DNA of 64,000 nucleotides from CAXWPM01 sp965206125. Lineage in GTDB: Bacteria > Acidobacteriota > Terriglobia > 20CM-2-55-15. This document shows, one piece after another, positions 9,567 through 18,206 of the stretch (its first letter is position 1; the number at the start of each line of letters is the position of its first letter). The notes under the pieces were generated by a model. That model searched no databases, was not told where the DNA came from, and worked only from the letters and a program-made list of their open reading frames with translations. The position numbers and the translations under genes were made by a program. The stretch spans positions 1-64,000 of the forward strand of contig CBDBIN010000040.1 in NCBI GenBank assembly GCA_965206125.1, in the 5' to 3' direction.

Positions 9567-10937
9567 CTAAATGGCAACCGTGCCCGTGCTGTCGCCGATC
9601 TGCTCGATGTCCACGCCCAGCTTGTGCATCATGGCCAGCAGGATATTGGCCTGTGGCGTGCCTTCCGCGGTCCTAACGTGCAGGTTGCCTTTGACCGCGC
9701 CGCTGGCATGGCCGGCCAGCAGCATCGGCACCCATTTGTGCCCGTGGACGTTCGAGTCACCCATGGCGCTTCCGTAAAGGACCAGGGAGTTGTCGAGCAG
9801 ATTGCCCTCACCGTCGGGAGTGTTCGCCAGCTTGTCCAGGAAGTACTCGACCAGGCTGACGTGGTATCTGTTGATCTCGGCGAAGCTCTCGATTCCTGTC
9901 GGCGTCTCGCCGTGATGGGAAGCCGAATGGAACGGCGTCGTGTTTCCGCTCTCCGCGAAGACCCGGCCCGAGACATCCCGGCCGAGCTTCAGCGCGGCGA
10001 CACGGGTAGCCTCGCCCGCAAAGCCGGCGACTTGCAGGTCCATCATCAGCTTCACGTGTTCATCCCAGGAGTCCGGCACACCGATCGGCGCTTCAGGCAT
10101 CTCGCGCTCGACGCCACTGGCGTTGTATTCTTCGATCGCCTGGATACGGCGCTCGATCTCACGAACGTTTTCCAGGTAATCCTCGAGCCTGTTCTGGTCG
10201 GGCGTGTCCAGCTTCTGCTGAAGCCGCGCCACATCGTGGGTGATCCCGTCGAGGATGCTTCGGTTCAATCGTTGACGTTCGACCCGGTCCTCGGGCGAAC
10301 CTCCCGCGCCGAACAGGTCTTCGAATGCGGCCCGCGGGTTGTAGATCATCGGAAGCGCCGTCGTCGCCGATGACCAGCTGATCGTGTCCATATAGACGCA
10401 GCTGTACTTGAAAGCGCACGGGCCGGAGGCGTCCATCATCTCGGTGCAAAGCTGGACAGAGGGAACCGGCGTATCCTGGCCAAACTGCTGCGCGTAGATC
10501 TGATCTATCGACGGACCGCAGTAGACATCCGAACCCAGGGTTTGCTTCGGATGCGCCGCCGTCAGGAACACCGCGGCGTTGCGGAAGTGATCCGCGCCCA
10601 CCTCGGCGGGCACAAGTGGCATCGCGGCGCCACAGTCGGTCCCGCTAACGATCGTGATGTAGTCGCGGAAGCGCTCCAGCGGTTCGATGATCTTGCCGAA
10701 TTCAAAGTCGGATCCCTCTTTCGCGGGGTTAAACAGACTTTGTTCTTCGCCGTAGATCGTGCTGCCTGCACAACCGTGCACGATCTCGATGCAGGATAGA
10801 CGACTCTTCGGCGACGCCGCGGTGTTGCGGAGGGGAGTCTGGGCGGGCACCATGGACTCCAGGAAAGGCAGCGACACCGCCGCCCCCATCCCGCATAGGA
10901 CCGTCCGCCGGGAAATATGTTTCTTCGAGATGAACAT
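9567..10937 (-). CDS. DUF1552 (HXXSHH) family protein, Tat-exported (module 1)
   Basis: 456 residues. The N-terminus KKHISRRTVLCGMG is a twin-arginine signal, so the protein is exported folded, probably with a cofactor or metal. The family signature HXXSHH is present as HSASHH at residues 337-342. Other conserved features are the EIVHG block near residue 50, GADHFR near 130, a helical ENVREIERRIQAIEEYN segment near 255, and a C-terminal LLDNSLVLYGSAMGDSNVHGH block. The last of these recalls phosphatase/sulfatase-like folds such as DUF1501, which is an inference only. The function is not established. In sequenced genomes this family is typically encoded next to DUF1592 proteins, as here, where the DUF1592 gene ends 15 bases upstream. 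The start is fixed by an SD and by identity of the MFI(S/T)KKH start across the six copies. Confidence 0.93.
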   Translation of the reverse strand: MFISKKHISRRTVLCGMGAAVSLPFLESMVPAQTPLRNTAASPKSRLSCIEIVHGCAGSTIYGEEQSLFNPAKEGSDFEFGKIIEPLERFRDYITIVSGTDCGAAMPLVPAEVGADHFRNAAVFLTAAHPKQTLGSDVYCGPSIDQIYAQQFGQDTPVPSVQLCTEMMDASGPCAFKYSCVYMDTISWSSATTALPMIYNPRAAFEDLFGAGGSPEDRVERQRLNRSILDGITHDVARLQQKLDTPDQNRLEDYLENVREIERRIQAIEEYNASGVEREMPEAPIGVPDSWDEHVKLMMDLQVAGFAGEATRVAALKLGRDVSGRVFAESGNTTPFHSASHHGETPTGIESFAEINRYHVSLVEYFLDKLANTPDGEGNLLDNSLVLYGSAMGDSNVHGHKWVPMLLAGHASGAVKGNLHVRTAEGTPQANILLAMMHKLGVDIEQIGDSTGTVAI

Positions 10938-10952
10938 TTGTTGTTGGCTCCC

Positions 10953-13481
10953 TTAGTTCGGATCCGCGGCCTCCGCCGCTGTAGTCTGTGCCGCTGTGCG
11001 CATCTGGAACGGCGCGCTCTTGACGATTTCCATGATGAACGTCGAAACACGGTTCTCGTTTCTTGCCGCTTCGCGGGCGATCGATCGCACCGTAGGCATA
11101 TCGCGGTGGTCCAGCACCCGGCCCAACGCGTAGGCCAGGAAATTCCCGGTGAAGCTCCCAAGAAACGCCTCTGAGCGTTCCAGGACCGCCCGACGAACGC
11201 CGATCGGCCCGTCGAGCCTCGTCCCATCGAACATCTCTCCCGTCGGGTCGATCCGGGTGCCGCTGTCGTTGTTCCGCCACACGCCGACGGCGTCGAAATT
11301 TTCCAGCGCAAGGCCGATTGGGTCCATGATCCGGTGGCAGGCTGAGCACACGGGACTTGCGCGATGCTGTTCCATACGCTGCCGCACCGACAGCAAGCGT
11401 TCGTTGTTCACACTTTCCTTGAGCGGAGGCACGACCGGCGGCGGGGCGGGCGGTGGTGAACCGACCAGGACCTCGAGCACGTATTTACCGCGCGCTACCG
11501 GGGAAGTCCGGTTCGCGAGCGACGTCATCATGAGCACACCGGCCTTGCCGAGGAGTCCAAACCGGTTCGGGTCGGTCAACCGAACGCGCTTGAAACGAGG
11601 TCCCAGGACATCCGGGATGCCGTAGTGCTTTGCGAGGACTTCGTCCACAAACGTGTAGTCCGCCTCCAACAGATCGAGCAGGTTTCGATCCTCCCGCACG
11701 ATGCTGTCGAATAGCAGCTCCACTTCGTGGCGCATCGACCGGGCGAGGTTCAGCGTGAAATCGGGGAACAGCGGGGCTTCGGGAAACACATCGCCGATCC
11801 CGGCCAGCCGAAGCCACTGCCCGGCAAAGCTGGTCGCGAGCGCTTCGGACCGCGCATCCGCCAGCATTCGTCCGACCTGCACCTCCAACACTCCGGGATC
11901 CCGTAGTGTTCCTTCCGAGGCGACGCGGATCAACTCGTCGTCCGGTATGGTGCTCCAGAGGAAGTAGGCGAGACGCGACGCCAGTTCCAGATCGCTGATC
12001 AGATAGTTTGTTCCGGGCTCGGCATCGGCAGGCCTTTCTTCGAACCGAAAGATGAATTCCGGTTTCGCCAGGATCGCCTGGATCGCCGCCCGCACACCCT
12101 CCTCGAAGGTCCCATTCTCCCGGCCAAGCTCGTAGTAGCCCAGCAGGCTTTCCAGGTCCTCCGGCGTCGCTGGCCGTCGGAATGCCTGGCCGGCCAATCT
12201 GGAAACGATCTGCCTTGCGCAGGGCTCTTCCTCGCCGGTATTCGCCGGCCGGCACGTGAATATCCGTCGCCGGCTCTCGCTCTCGGACACTCCAGTTGGG
12301 TTGAACGGGCCGGTGACGTAGAAACTCTGAAGATGAGGCAACCCCGTCAGTTCCGGCGTGACCGAGATGGTCGTGTCGAGGATGGTCTGTTCAATCAGCC
12401 GGTAGTGATCCTGCACGGGACCGTCGAATTTCGAAACGAACGCCGCCGTCAAGCGACGCTGACCGGCAGCAATCGGGACCGGCTCGGTGACATAGTTGGC
12501 CTGGCTTTCCTGAACGAACGGGTCGATCTCCAGCACTGCCACGCGTTCGCCGTCCACGGAGAATTCGATTTCCTGTCCTTGCAATTGTTGCGGTAACGAT
12601 GAACCGATGAGTTGCTCGGTATAGTAGTAGTAGAAATCCGCCCTGAAACGGTATTCTCCGTCCGCCGGGAAAGAGTGGAGGATCGAAATTCCCCCACGCG
12701 TTCCGAAGGGCGCACCCTCCACACGTTTCATCTGGTTGATCAAGCGCGAAACCTTGTACTGCACCATCCTCGCCGGAGCATCGGGGTCACCAACCGCCTC
12801 TCGGCTGATTCTTTCGGCCGCCCGGATGTATGCGCCCATTAGCGCCGGCGTGATCGTGAGCGCCTCGGACATGTTGTCGAAACCGTTCGTCCTGGCGTCG
12901 GGTGGCAGGATTTCGGTAACGTCGATGTCGATGCTCAGCAGGTCGCGCACCGAATTCCGGTATTCCGTGCGGTTCACGCGGTGCAATCGCGGGGCGCCCG
13001 CGTATACTCCCTGGTCTGCGGCTGCCCGATCGATGCGGGCCTCCAAAGCTCGAGCGAACTCTTTCGTTGTGGCCATGTCGGGTCGGGGCAAACCCACGGG
13101 TGGCATCAGGCCTGATCGCAATTTCCTTACGATCTTCTCCGCCTGTTCGGCGTCCTCTTCCGGGTGCGCAACATCGAGGTCGTCCCATGAAAATCCTCCG
13201 GACTTCAGGGATTCGTTGTGGCAGTCCCCACAGTACTGGGTGATGAACGCCCGCTGGGATTCGATGGTGGAAACCGTGCCGGCCGCCGTCTGGCCCAGCG
13301 CCATGGCCCGAGGGGCGGCACCGGCCCCGACGATCATGCATGTCAGCACGAGGGCCCCAAACACCAGCACACGCTCTGCTGTGAGACTGCTATCAGGCCT
13401 CAAAATCCGTTTAAACAAAGTCGAGCACACTCCTGGCTCGGTATGGGTTCGCTCCGCCGTGGGAGGACAAAGCGTCAACAC
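10953..13481 (-). CDS. exported diheme DUF1587/1595/1592/1588/1585 protein (module 1)
   Basis: Up to 842 residues. The domain order is an N-terminal cytochrome c segment with CGDCH (C84, C87, H88), DUF1587 (HRVNRTEYRNSVRDLL), a beta-rich middle, DUF1595 (RRPATPEDLESLL), DUF1592 (ASRLAYFLWS), DUF1588 with a second heme site CSACHRIMDPIG (C712, C715, H716) and C-terminal DUF1585 (LGRVLDHRDMPTVRSI). Two CxxCH sites imply covalent heme attachment in the periplasm and an electron-transfer or redox-enzyme role. The catalytic activity of the family is unknown. It is the first gene of module 1, with a good sigma-70 promoter upstream. The GTG at 13481 has no clear ribosome site, and a later start just before the hydrophobic stretch VLVFGALVLTCMIVGAG would also give an export signal. 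Confidence 0.9.
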   Translation of the reverse strand: MLTLCPPTAERTHTEPGVCSTLFKRILRPDSSLTAERVLVFGALVLTCMIVGAGAAPRAMALGQTAAGTVSTIESQRAFITQYCGDCHNESLKSGGFSWDDLDVAHPEEDAEQAEKIVRKLRSGLMPPVGLPRPDMATTKEFARALEARIDRAAADQGVYAGAPRLHRVNRTEYRNSVRDLLSIDIDVTEILPPDARTNGFDNMSEALTITPALMGAYIRAAERISREAVGDPDAPARMVQYKVSRLINQMKRVEGAPFGTRGGISILHSFPADGEYRFRADFYYYYTEQLIGSSLPQQLQGQEIEFSVDGERVAVLEIDPFVQESQANYVTEPVPIAAGQRRLTAAFVSKFDGPVQDHYRLIEQTILDTTISVTPELTGLPHLQSFYVTGPFNPTGVSESESRRRIFTCRPANTGEEEPCARQIVSRLAGQAFRRPATPEDLESLLGYYELGRENGTFEEGVRAAIQAILAKPEFIFRFEERPADAEPGTNYLISDLELASRLAYFLWSTIPDDELIRVASEGTLRDPGVLEVQVGRMLADARSEALATSFAGQWLRLAGIGDVFPEAPLFPDFTLNLARSMRHEVELLFDSIVREDRNLLDLLEADYTFVDEVLAKHYGIPDVLGPRFKRVRLTDPNRFGLLGKAGVLMMTSLANRTSPVARGKYVLEVLVGSPPPAPPPVVPPLKESVNNERLLSVRQRMEQHRASPVCSACHRIMDPIGLALENFDAVGVWRNNDSGTRIDPTGEMFDGTRLDGPIGVRRAVLERSEAFLGSFTGNFLAYALGRVLDHRDMPTVRSIAREAARNENRVSTFIMEIVKSAPFQMRTAAQTTAAEAADPN

Positions 13482-13560
13482 ACCACTCTACGGCCCTGGA
13501 AGACACATCGTACACAAAGGCCTTAGCTGACAGAAATAACGCAACTTAAATGCTCCTGCC

Positions 13561-13589
13561 ACTATAGGACGGGCACCTGTTTGGGTCAA
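13561..13589 (-). promoter_or_regulatory. sigma-70-type promoter of module 1
   Basis: On the minus strand, TTGACC (13589-13584) and TATAGT (13566-13561) are separated by exactly 17 bases. This predicts transcription starting near 13554, about 70 bases before the module 1 start codon. Confidence 0.6.
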
Positions 13590-13699
13590 TCTTTTTATCA
13601 CCTATAACAGATCACCGCGATAACCGGTTAAGGCTATGGCAAAGAGAGTATGCCTTCTGGGTGTAAACGGGATATTGGGTGGGGTAGAAAACGAAGGAA

Positions 13700-13729
13700 C
13701 CCGCCACTCGTGAGATCACAAGCGACGGG
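13700..13729 (-). terminator. intrinsic terminator after first VOC gene
   Basis: A 12-bp stem with several G-U pairs forms in the minus-strand RNA (13729-13718 with 13711-13700). It is followed by a U-rich stretch (UUCCUUCGUUUUC). It lies just past the stop of the gene at 13774. Confidence 0.65.
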
Positions 13730-13773
13730 CTCGTATTTCGGTCAAGCCTCTTGCAGGGTGGACTCGGAACGGG

Positions 13774-14718
13774 CTACAAACCGCCCTGACGGGCCTGCAG
13801 TGCACGCTGCAACCGGCGCCGGTCCTGGTTCGGTGCCTCGTTCCAGGCACAGACCTGGACCCTGAAATCGTTCAGGTCCACACCGTAGGTCCCCGTGTCG
13901 TCTTCCTGCAGTTCCCTCGATTCGGGGATCATTCCGAGACGCTTCATTTCGTTGCCGACCGGAATCGCTTCGAAATCCGCAACCGTCAGAGCGCAATGGT
14001 CGAGCGTCCCGAGCGCAGCCGAGGTTTGGCGGCCCTCGCGCACCTGCGTCGGGAGCCAGGCCGTGTCGCCGAACCACTGCACGACGTCTCTGCCCGAATC
14101 GGTCGTTTGATTGAGCGCGATCAGGTCGTGGTACCAAGCGGAAAGCTTCTTGTAGTCCGCGCTCGTCACGACGATGTGATTGGCGCTGAGGGCTCTCCAC
14201 GAGGAGGACTCGGGCGGCGAACCCGCGGGTCTCCTCATCCAGTCTGTCGCAAAGAGTCCGATCTCGTTCCCTTCAGGATCCTTGAACCAAAAGCCCTTGT
14301 CCGTGTCGGGTTGCGGATCGAGACCGCGTCGCTGCAACTCCGCCTCGACGGCATCCTTGTCCCAGTAATTGACCGTGAACCCGAACTTGATCAGTGCGGG
14401 AGCGGTGTCGCCGGCCCGGGCCTGCCGGACCCGCATCAACGTGTCACCCTGGACATCGCCGAACCAGAGGTGGGTTTCCTCCGCATTGGTCCTGCCGCGT
14501 TGCATCCCGAAAACCTGGACGTACCAATCGGCGGTCGCCTCCATGTCCGGCGCGACGTACGTGTACTGGTTCAACCAGAGCGGCTTGAATCCCGGTGCGG
14601 CGTCGAGTCTGAAGGGCAGTGCAGCAACCGCGACTGCGGCGCCAAGGCCCTGCAGTAACCGCCGTCTGGTTATCGTTCCGGGCTCTGCTTCCACGCCTAG
14701 TCGTTCAATGCTTTGCAT
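13774..14718 (-). CDS. Tat-exported VOC-fold (glyoxalase/dioxygenase-like) protein, first copy
   Basis: 314 residues. The N-terminus ITRRRLLQGLGAAVAVAALP is a twin-arginine signal. Two vicinal-oxygen-chelate halves follow. The first has NQYTYVAPDMEATADWYVQ, FKDPEGNEIGLF and ETHLWFGD. The second begins near residue 175 with NHIVVTSADYKKLSAWYHDL. VOC proteins usually hold a divalent metal and act on vicinal oxygen substrates (glyoxalase, ring-cleavage dioxygenase, epimerase). The exact reaction cannot be read from sequence. The FKDPEGNEIGLF segment carries the position of a typical metal-ligand glutamate. A paralogue is encoded at 17125-18048. Export through Tat fits a metalloprotein folded in the cytoplasm. 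The ribosome site GAGGAGA supports the ATG at 14718. Confidence 0.87.
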   Translation of the reverse strand: MQSIERLGVEAEPGTITRRRLLQGLGAAVAVAALPFRLDAAPGFKPLWLNQYTYVAPDMEATADWYVQVFGMQRGRTNAEETHLWFGDVQGDTLMRVRQARAGDTAPALIKFGFTVNYWDKDAVEAELQRRGLDPQPDTDKGFWFKDPEGNEIGLFATDWMRRPAGSPPESSSWRALSANHIVVTSADYKKLSAWYHDLIALNQTTDSGRDVVQWFGDTAWLPTQVREGRQTSAALGTLDHCALTVADFEAIPVGNEMKRLGMIPESRELQEDDTGTYGVDLNDFRVQVCAWNEAPNQDRRRLQRALQARQGGL

Positions 14719-14818
14719 ACTGGATTCTCCTCACCACCAACCGACGGTGGATCTTTGGGGGCGGATTATGGACCGGAGCACCTGGGACGGCAAGATTTTT
14801 TTGGGGCGGGAAAACGAA

Positions 14819-14853
14819 GAGCGACGAGCTACCGCTCGGGCAGCCCGTCGCTC
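14819..14853 (-). terminator. intrinsic terminator after the cytochrome/lectin-like gene
   Basis: The inverted repeat GAGCGACG (14819-14826) and CGTCGCTC (14846-14853) encloses a GC-rich loop that may itself pair. On the minus strand it is followed by UUCGUUUU. It lies 22 bases after the stop codon at 14875. Confidence 0.7.
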
Positions 14854-14874
14854 GATATGATCTTGAACGACGAA

Positions 14875-15867
14875 TCAATCGACCGCAAAACAGTAGAAGA
14901 GCCCATCGCCGCCCGTGGCGCGAAGATCCTCCTGACTGCAACTTCTGGTCTGGTGCGCCTGGTTCCACGACTCCGGGTTGTCTCCGCCACCCTGGCGATC
15001 GAAATGGCCCACGGTCGCAATCTCTTCACCGGAACTGGTCCAATTGGCACAGTTCATGTCCACTGCTACTGTGCCGTCCATCAACGCACCGGTCAGGATG
15101 TCGTGTTTGTTCGGATCGTCGCCCCGCCCGTTGACGACCTCGCCTTGCTCGTTGAGCGCCGTTTCCTTGTTGAGGCGGCTGTCGGCACGGTGCAGGTCGG
15201 CGACGCCGCGTGCGACCATCACGCCCTTCGAATTGAACCACGGTCCGCTGCCAACGCGGTCGCCCGCATTGACGATGGGATCGCCCTCGTAACTCGTGCT
15301 GAGATATGCCCGCCAGGTCTTGTGCCCCGCATCGACAGCCCCAGCCAGTTCCTGACAGTGGCGGTCTGCACCGGCAAGGCCGCCGAGGTTGCCTCCGTTG
15401 CCGGGCCCGACGCTGGTGATGAAGAAACTGAAATTGGCGACCGGATGCATCGGCGGCGGCGGCGGCGGTTCGGGCGGCCGCTCGATGAGCAGGTCGTTGA
15501 CGATTGCCGGCAGGTCGACCAGATACTTCTCACCGTCCTGCTCGAACACGATGCCCTCATCGCCCGTGCCGGAGAAATAGAGCAACCCGCCTGTCGGCAC
15601 TTCCGTCGTCGTAAAGTTGAACCGGTCGGGAAAGCCCGATCTCAGGAGTGGCGTGATGGTGAACTCGTTTGCCGCAAACGCGAGTCCGAAGTCATTCCGC
15701 GGGCCGCCTCCCATGGGGCTGACGTGGCACGTCACGCAACCGTCCCGGTCCTGATTCCTCAGCGGATCTCCCCGGAACATCTCCAGGAACGGGGGACGAG
15801 CGGCCGCCGTCTCGGCCGCCGCAACGATGAAGAAGAGCAACAATACAGCTCTGGTGATTCGAATCAT
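14875..15867 (-). CDS. secreted monoheme protein with C-terminal lectin/endostatin-like domain
   Basis: 330 residues. A signal peptide (MIRITRAVLLLFFIVAAAETAAA) precedes a short region with one heme-binding motif, CVTCHVSPMGGG, near residue 44. A proline-rich hinge (PPEPPPPPPMHP) follows at about 135. The C-terminal domain has NGGNLGGLAGADRHCQELA, TWRAYLSTS and two further cysteines near the end (SCSQEDL, LFYCFAVD). This pattern resembles the secreted lectin-like/endostatin-like domains of many marine and soil bacteria (DUF1554-type; assignment by recollection). The gene starts 8 bases after the acetamidase-like gene stop, with AAGGAG upstream, so it shares that operon. The likely role is a redox-linked surface or periplasmic binding protein, but the substrate is unknown. 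Confidence 0.75.
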   Translation of the reverse strand: MIRITRAVLLLFFIVAAAETAAARPPFLEMFRGDPLRNQDRDGCVTCHVSPMGGGPRNDFGLAFAANEFTITPLLRSGFPDRFNFTTTEVPTGGLLYFSGTGDEGIVFEQDGEKYLVDLPAIVNDLLIERPPEPPPPPPMHPVANFSFFITSVGPGNGGNLGGLAGADRHCQELAGAVDAGHKTWRAYLSTSYEGDPIVNAGDRVGSGPWFNSKGVMVARGVADLHRADSRLNKETALNEQGEVVNGRGDDPNKHDILTGALMDGTVAVDMNCANWTSSGEEIATVGHFDRQGGGDNPESWNQAHQTRSCSQEDLRATGGDGLFYCFAVD

Positions 15868-15875
15868 GGATCTCC

Positions 15876-16985
15876 TTACTTGACGAAAATCGCTTCGGGC
15901 AGAAGCGCCGTCACGGTGAAGTTCGGGACATCAACAACGTTGCTGATCCGCAGATCCACGCCGACGCTGCAGATCGCGTAGGCCTGCTCCCGGCTGAAAC
16001 CGCGCTCCTGCAACAGCTCGATCATGTGGAGGACCGCGTTGCGGCAAGCCAGGGTCAGGTTTTCGGACTCGTTGGTGCCGTCTTCTTTAATCGGGTAGCC
16101 CATCACTCCGACAAAGTCCTTCGGAGAAGCCATCTCAGGCGTCTGGAAGTACCCAGGATGGCTGAGTCGCGGCGCCCGGATGTTCTTCGTGGCGGCTTCG
16201 CCCTTGTGCACCTGGAATTTCATCGTCGCCGTTGCGGCCATCTCTACCGCCGTCACGCAGACCTCTCCGTCCCCCTGCGCAAAGTGAGCGTCCCCAGTCG
16301 AAAACAACGCGCCCTCCGCGTACACGGGCAAGAACAGGCTGGAACCGGCCGTGAGTTGCTTGACGTCGAAATTGCCGCCGCACTCACGAGGCGGAAGCGT
16401 CCGCGATCCGTCGGTCGCTGCAGCGCCTTCGGAGGGGACCGCGCCGCCGGCGTCCGGAGGCAACGCCATGCCGCCTGCGGCAATCGCATCGTTCTCGCGC
16501 CGGGTCCACTCGCCGAGCAACTCCAGGGACGGAGCCAGGCCCGAGACGCCCATGAAAGGCGCGCCGGGGATCCGAACGCCAGGCAACTGTTCGGATGTTG
16601 CAGCATTGTCTTCGATCTTCCAATGCACCAGGAACGGATCCGTGTAGAGATCCCGGAGAAATCCGAAACCAGGGATGATGGCCGTGAAGGCATACGGCTC
16701 CGGCTTGATCTCGACGAACTGGATTTCCAGCAGGTCTCCGGGAGACGCACCCTTGACGAAGACCGGCCCGGTCAGCGGATGGATCGGTCCGGCGTCGAGG
16801 TTCGCGAAATCGGCTTCGGTTGTGCCCGAGTGGAACTGACCGTCCAGAGCGTCCCGCGTTTCCAGCATCACCTCTTCACCCGGTTCCACTTCGAGAATCG
16901 GAGAGATGTCCGGATGCCAACGGTTGTGTCCTGTCTGCGGCTCTTGCTGGAGCGTTTTGCTCCGATCGATTTGAACTGTCTTCAC
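15876..16985 (-). CDS. acetamidase/formamidase family protein
   Basis: 369 residues from the GTG at 16985, which has GAGGAGG five bases upstream. The longer open frame reaching 17204 lacks a ribosome site and family similarity. The family signature GDAHFAQGDGEV is present near residue 235, together with FHSGTTEADFANLDAG and the N-terminal HNRWHPDISPILEVEPGE block. Enzymes of this family hydrolyse formamide or short aliphatic amides to ammonia and the acid in the cytoplasm. No signal peptide is seen, unlike most neighbours. It is followed directly by the cytochrome/lectin-like gene. Substrate assignment between formamide, acetamide and something larger is not possible from sequence. An inserted alanine/glycine-rich loop (about 190-215) is a local oddity. 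Confidence 0.88.
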   Translation of the reverse strand: MKTVQIDRSKTLQQEPQTGHNRWHPDISPILEVEPGEEVMLETRDALDGQFHSGTTEADFANLDAGPIHPLTGPVFVKGASPGDLLEIQFVEIKPEPYAFTAIIPGFGFLRDLYTDPFLVHWKIEDNAATSEQLPGVRIPGAPFMGVSGLAPSLELLGEWTRRENDAIAAGGMALPPDAGGAVPSEGAAATDGSRTLPPRECGGNFDVKQLTAGSSLFLPVYAEGALFSTGDAHFAQGDGEVCVTAVEMAATATMKFQVHKGEAATKNIRAPRLSHPGYFQTPEMASPKDFVGVMGYPIKEDGTNESENLTLACRNAVLHMIELLQERGFSREQAYAICSVGVDLRISNVVDVPNFTVTALLPEAIFVK

Positions 16986-17124
16986 GTAACCTCCTCGCTC
17001 GATTCGACCGTGGTCTCTCGGATGCGTCCGTTTTGACTCAGGGGCCGGGAGTATACCTCCGGTGGACGGAGAGGGCAAACCGCACGTCCGTCGATCAGCG
17101 TCTACGCGCCATCGGAACCCAACC

Positions 17125-18048
17125 TTAACCCGGTGTCCGCCGTTCGGCCTGCCGCACAAGGTCGATGTGGCAGACCTGAGTCTTGAAATCGTTGATGTCG
17201 ACACAGTTGTAGCTCACACCGCCGCCGCCGCTGACGGTGGGTTTGAGGCCCCGACGCGTCAACTCGGCGTAGACGACCGCATCATCGTAGTCGGCAATCG
17301 TGTAAGCGACGTGGTCCAGCGAACGAAGCTCGGGCGACGTTCGCCCACCTTCGCCGACTGCCGTGGGGATCCATACCGAGTCGGCGAACCACTGATACAC
17401 GTCTCTGCCCGAATCCCGGGTCTCCCGAAGGCTGAGCAAATCCCCGTACCAGTCGCCAAGCGCCCGGTAATCCTCCGACGTGACGACGATGTGGTTCGCG
17501 CTGAGCGCTCTCCACAACCGCGGGGCTTCGGCCGAACCGGAGGGTCTCCCGAGAAACTCCTTGGAGAAAAGTCCAATTCGGTTTCCGTCCGGGTCGTCGA
17601 ACCAGAAACCGAGTTCACCATCCGGAGTCGGACGGCTTCCCCGTCGCGTGAGTTCTGCTTCGACCGTCTCCCTGTCCCATGGATCCACGGTAAACGCGAA
17701 GTTCTCCAGGCGGGGCGCCGCCTCTTCGGACCGCGCCTGGCGGAGGATCATTAGAGTATCCCCGCCCTCGTCGCCATACCAGAGATGAGCCGATTCGGCG
17801 TCCCGATACCCAATCTGCATGCCGAATACTTCCTGGTACCAGTCCCGAGTCTCGGCAAGGTCCGGCGCGACGTAGGTGTACTGGTTCACCCACGTCGCCT
17901 TGATGCTCTGAGCGCCTGCGGCTTCATTCGGAATCGCTAAGGCAGCCACGGAGGCGGCGAGGGCGAAGCTGCCGCCGAGAAAGCGCCGCCGGTCCATACT
18001 GCTGTCGCCTTCGATACCCTCGAAGATTCTACCGATGTTGTGCTCCAT
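17125..18048 (-). CDS. Tat-exported VOC-fold protein, second copy
   Basis: 307 residues, paralogous to the protein at 13774-14718. It has a Tat signal (SSMDRRRFLGGSFALAASVAALA), first VOC half with NQYTYVAPDLAETRDWYQEV, and second half starting at NHIVVTSEDYRALGDWYGDL. FDDPDGNRIGLFS carries the likely metal-ligand region. The two copies share order, length and the unusual exported location, so they may work on related substrates or form a heterodimer. The reaction is unknown. It lies upstream of the amidase-like gene with about 140 bases between them. An internal ATG at the DRRRF motif is an alternative start, but GGAGAG before 18048 favours the longer form. Confidence 0.86.
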   Translation of the reverse strand: MEHNIGRIFEGIEGDSSMDRRRFLGGSFALAASVAALAIPNEAAGAQSIKATWVNQYTYVAPDLAETRDWYQEVFGMQIGYRDAESAHLWYGDEGGDTLMILRQARSEEAAPRLENFAFTVDPWDRETVEAELTRRGSRPTPDGELGFWFDDPDGNRIGLFSKEFLGRPSGSAEAPRLWRALSANHIVVTSEDYRALGDWYGDLLSLRETRDSGRDVYQWFADSVWIPTAVGEGGRTSPELRSLDHVAYTIADYDDAVVYAELTRRGLKPTVSGGGGVSYNCVDINDFKTQVCHIDLVRQAERRTPG

Positions 18049-18150
18049 TTGCTGCTCTCCTGATCACTGAAGTCCAGACCTGGCGTCGAGCTCAGATCAT
18101 GTTCTCCAGTGTCCTGTGACCACCGGCCGGCTTTCGGCGACCTAAAACAA

Positions 18151-18179
18151 AGAAGGAGCCCGAGTTTCAGGCTCCTTCT
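18151..18179 (-). terminator. intrinsic terminator of module 2
   Basis: A 10-bp perfect stem AGAAGGAGCC (18151-18160) with its complement (18170-18179) and a 9-base loop lies 28 bases beyond the stop of the module 2 ankyrin gene. Confidence 0.85.
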
Positions 18180-18206
18180 CGCACGACACTGATCGTGTCA
18201 TGCGTT

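Noticed and set aside
16986..17204. Longer start for the amidase-like gene
   Set aside because: No ribosome site and no family similarity before the GTG at 16985, which has GAGGAGG.
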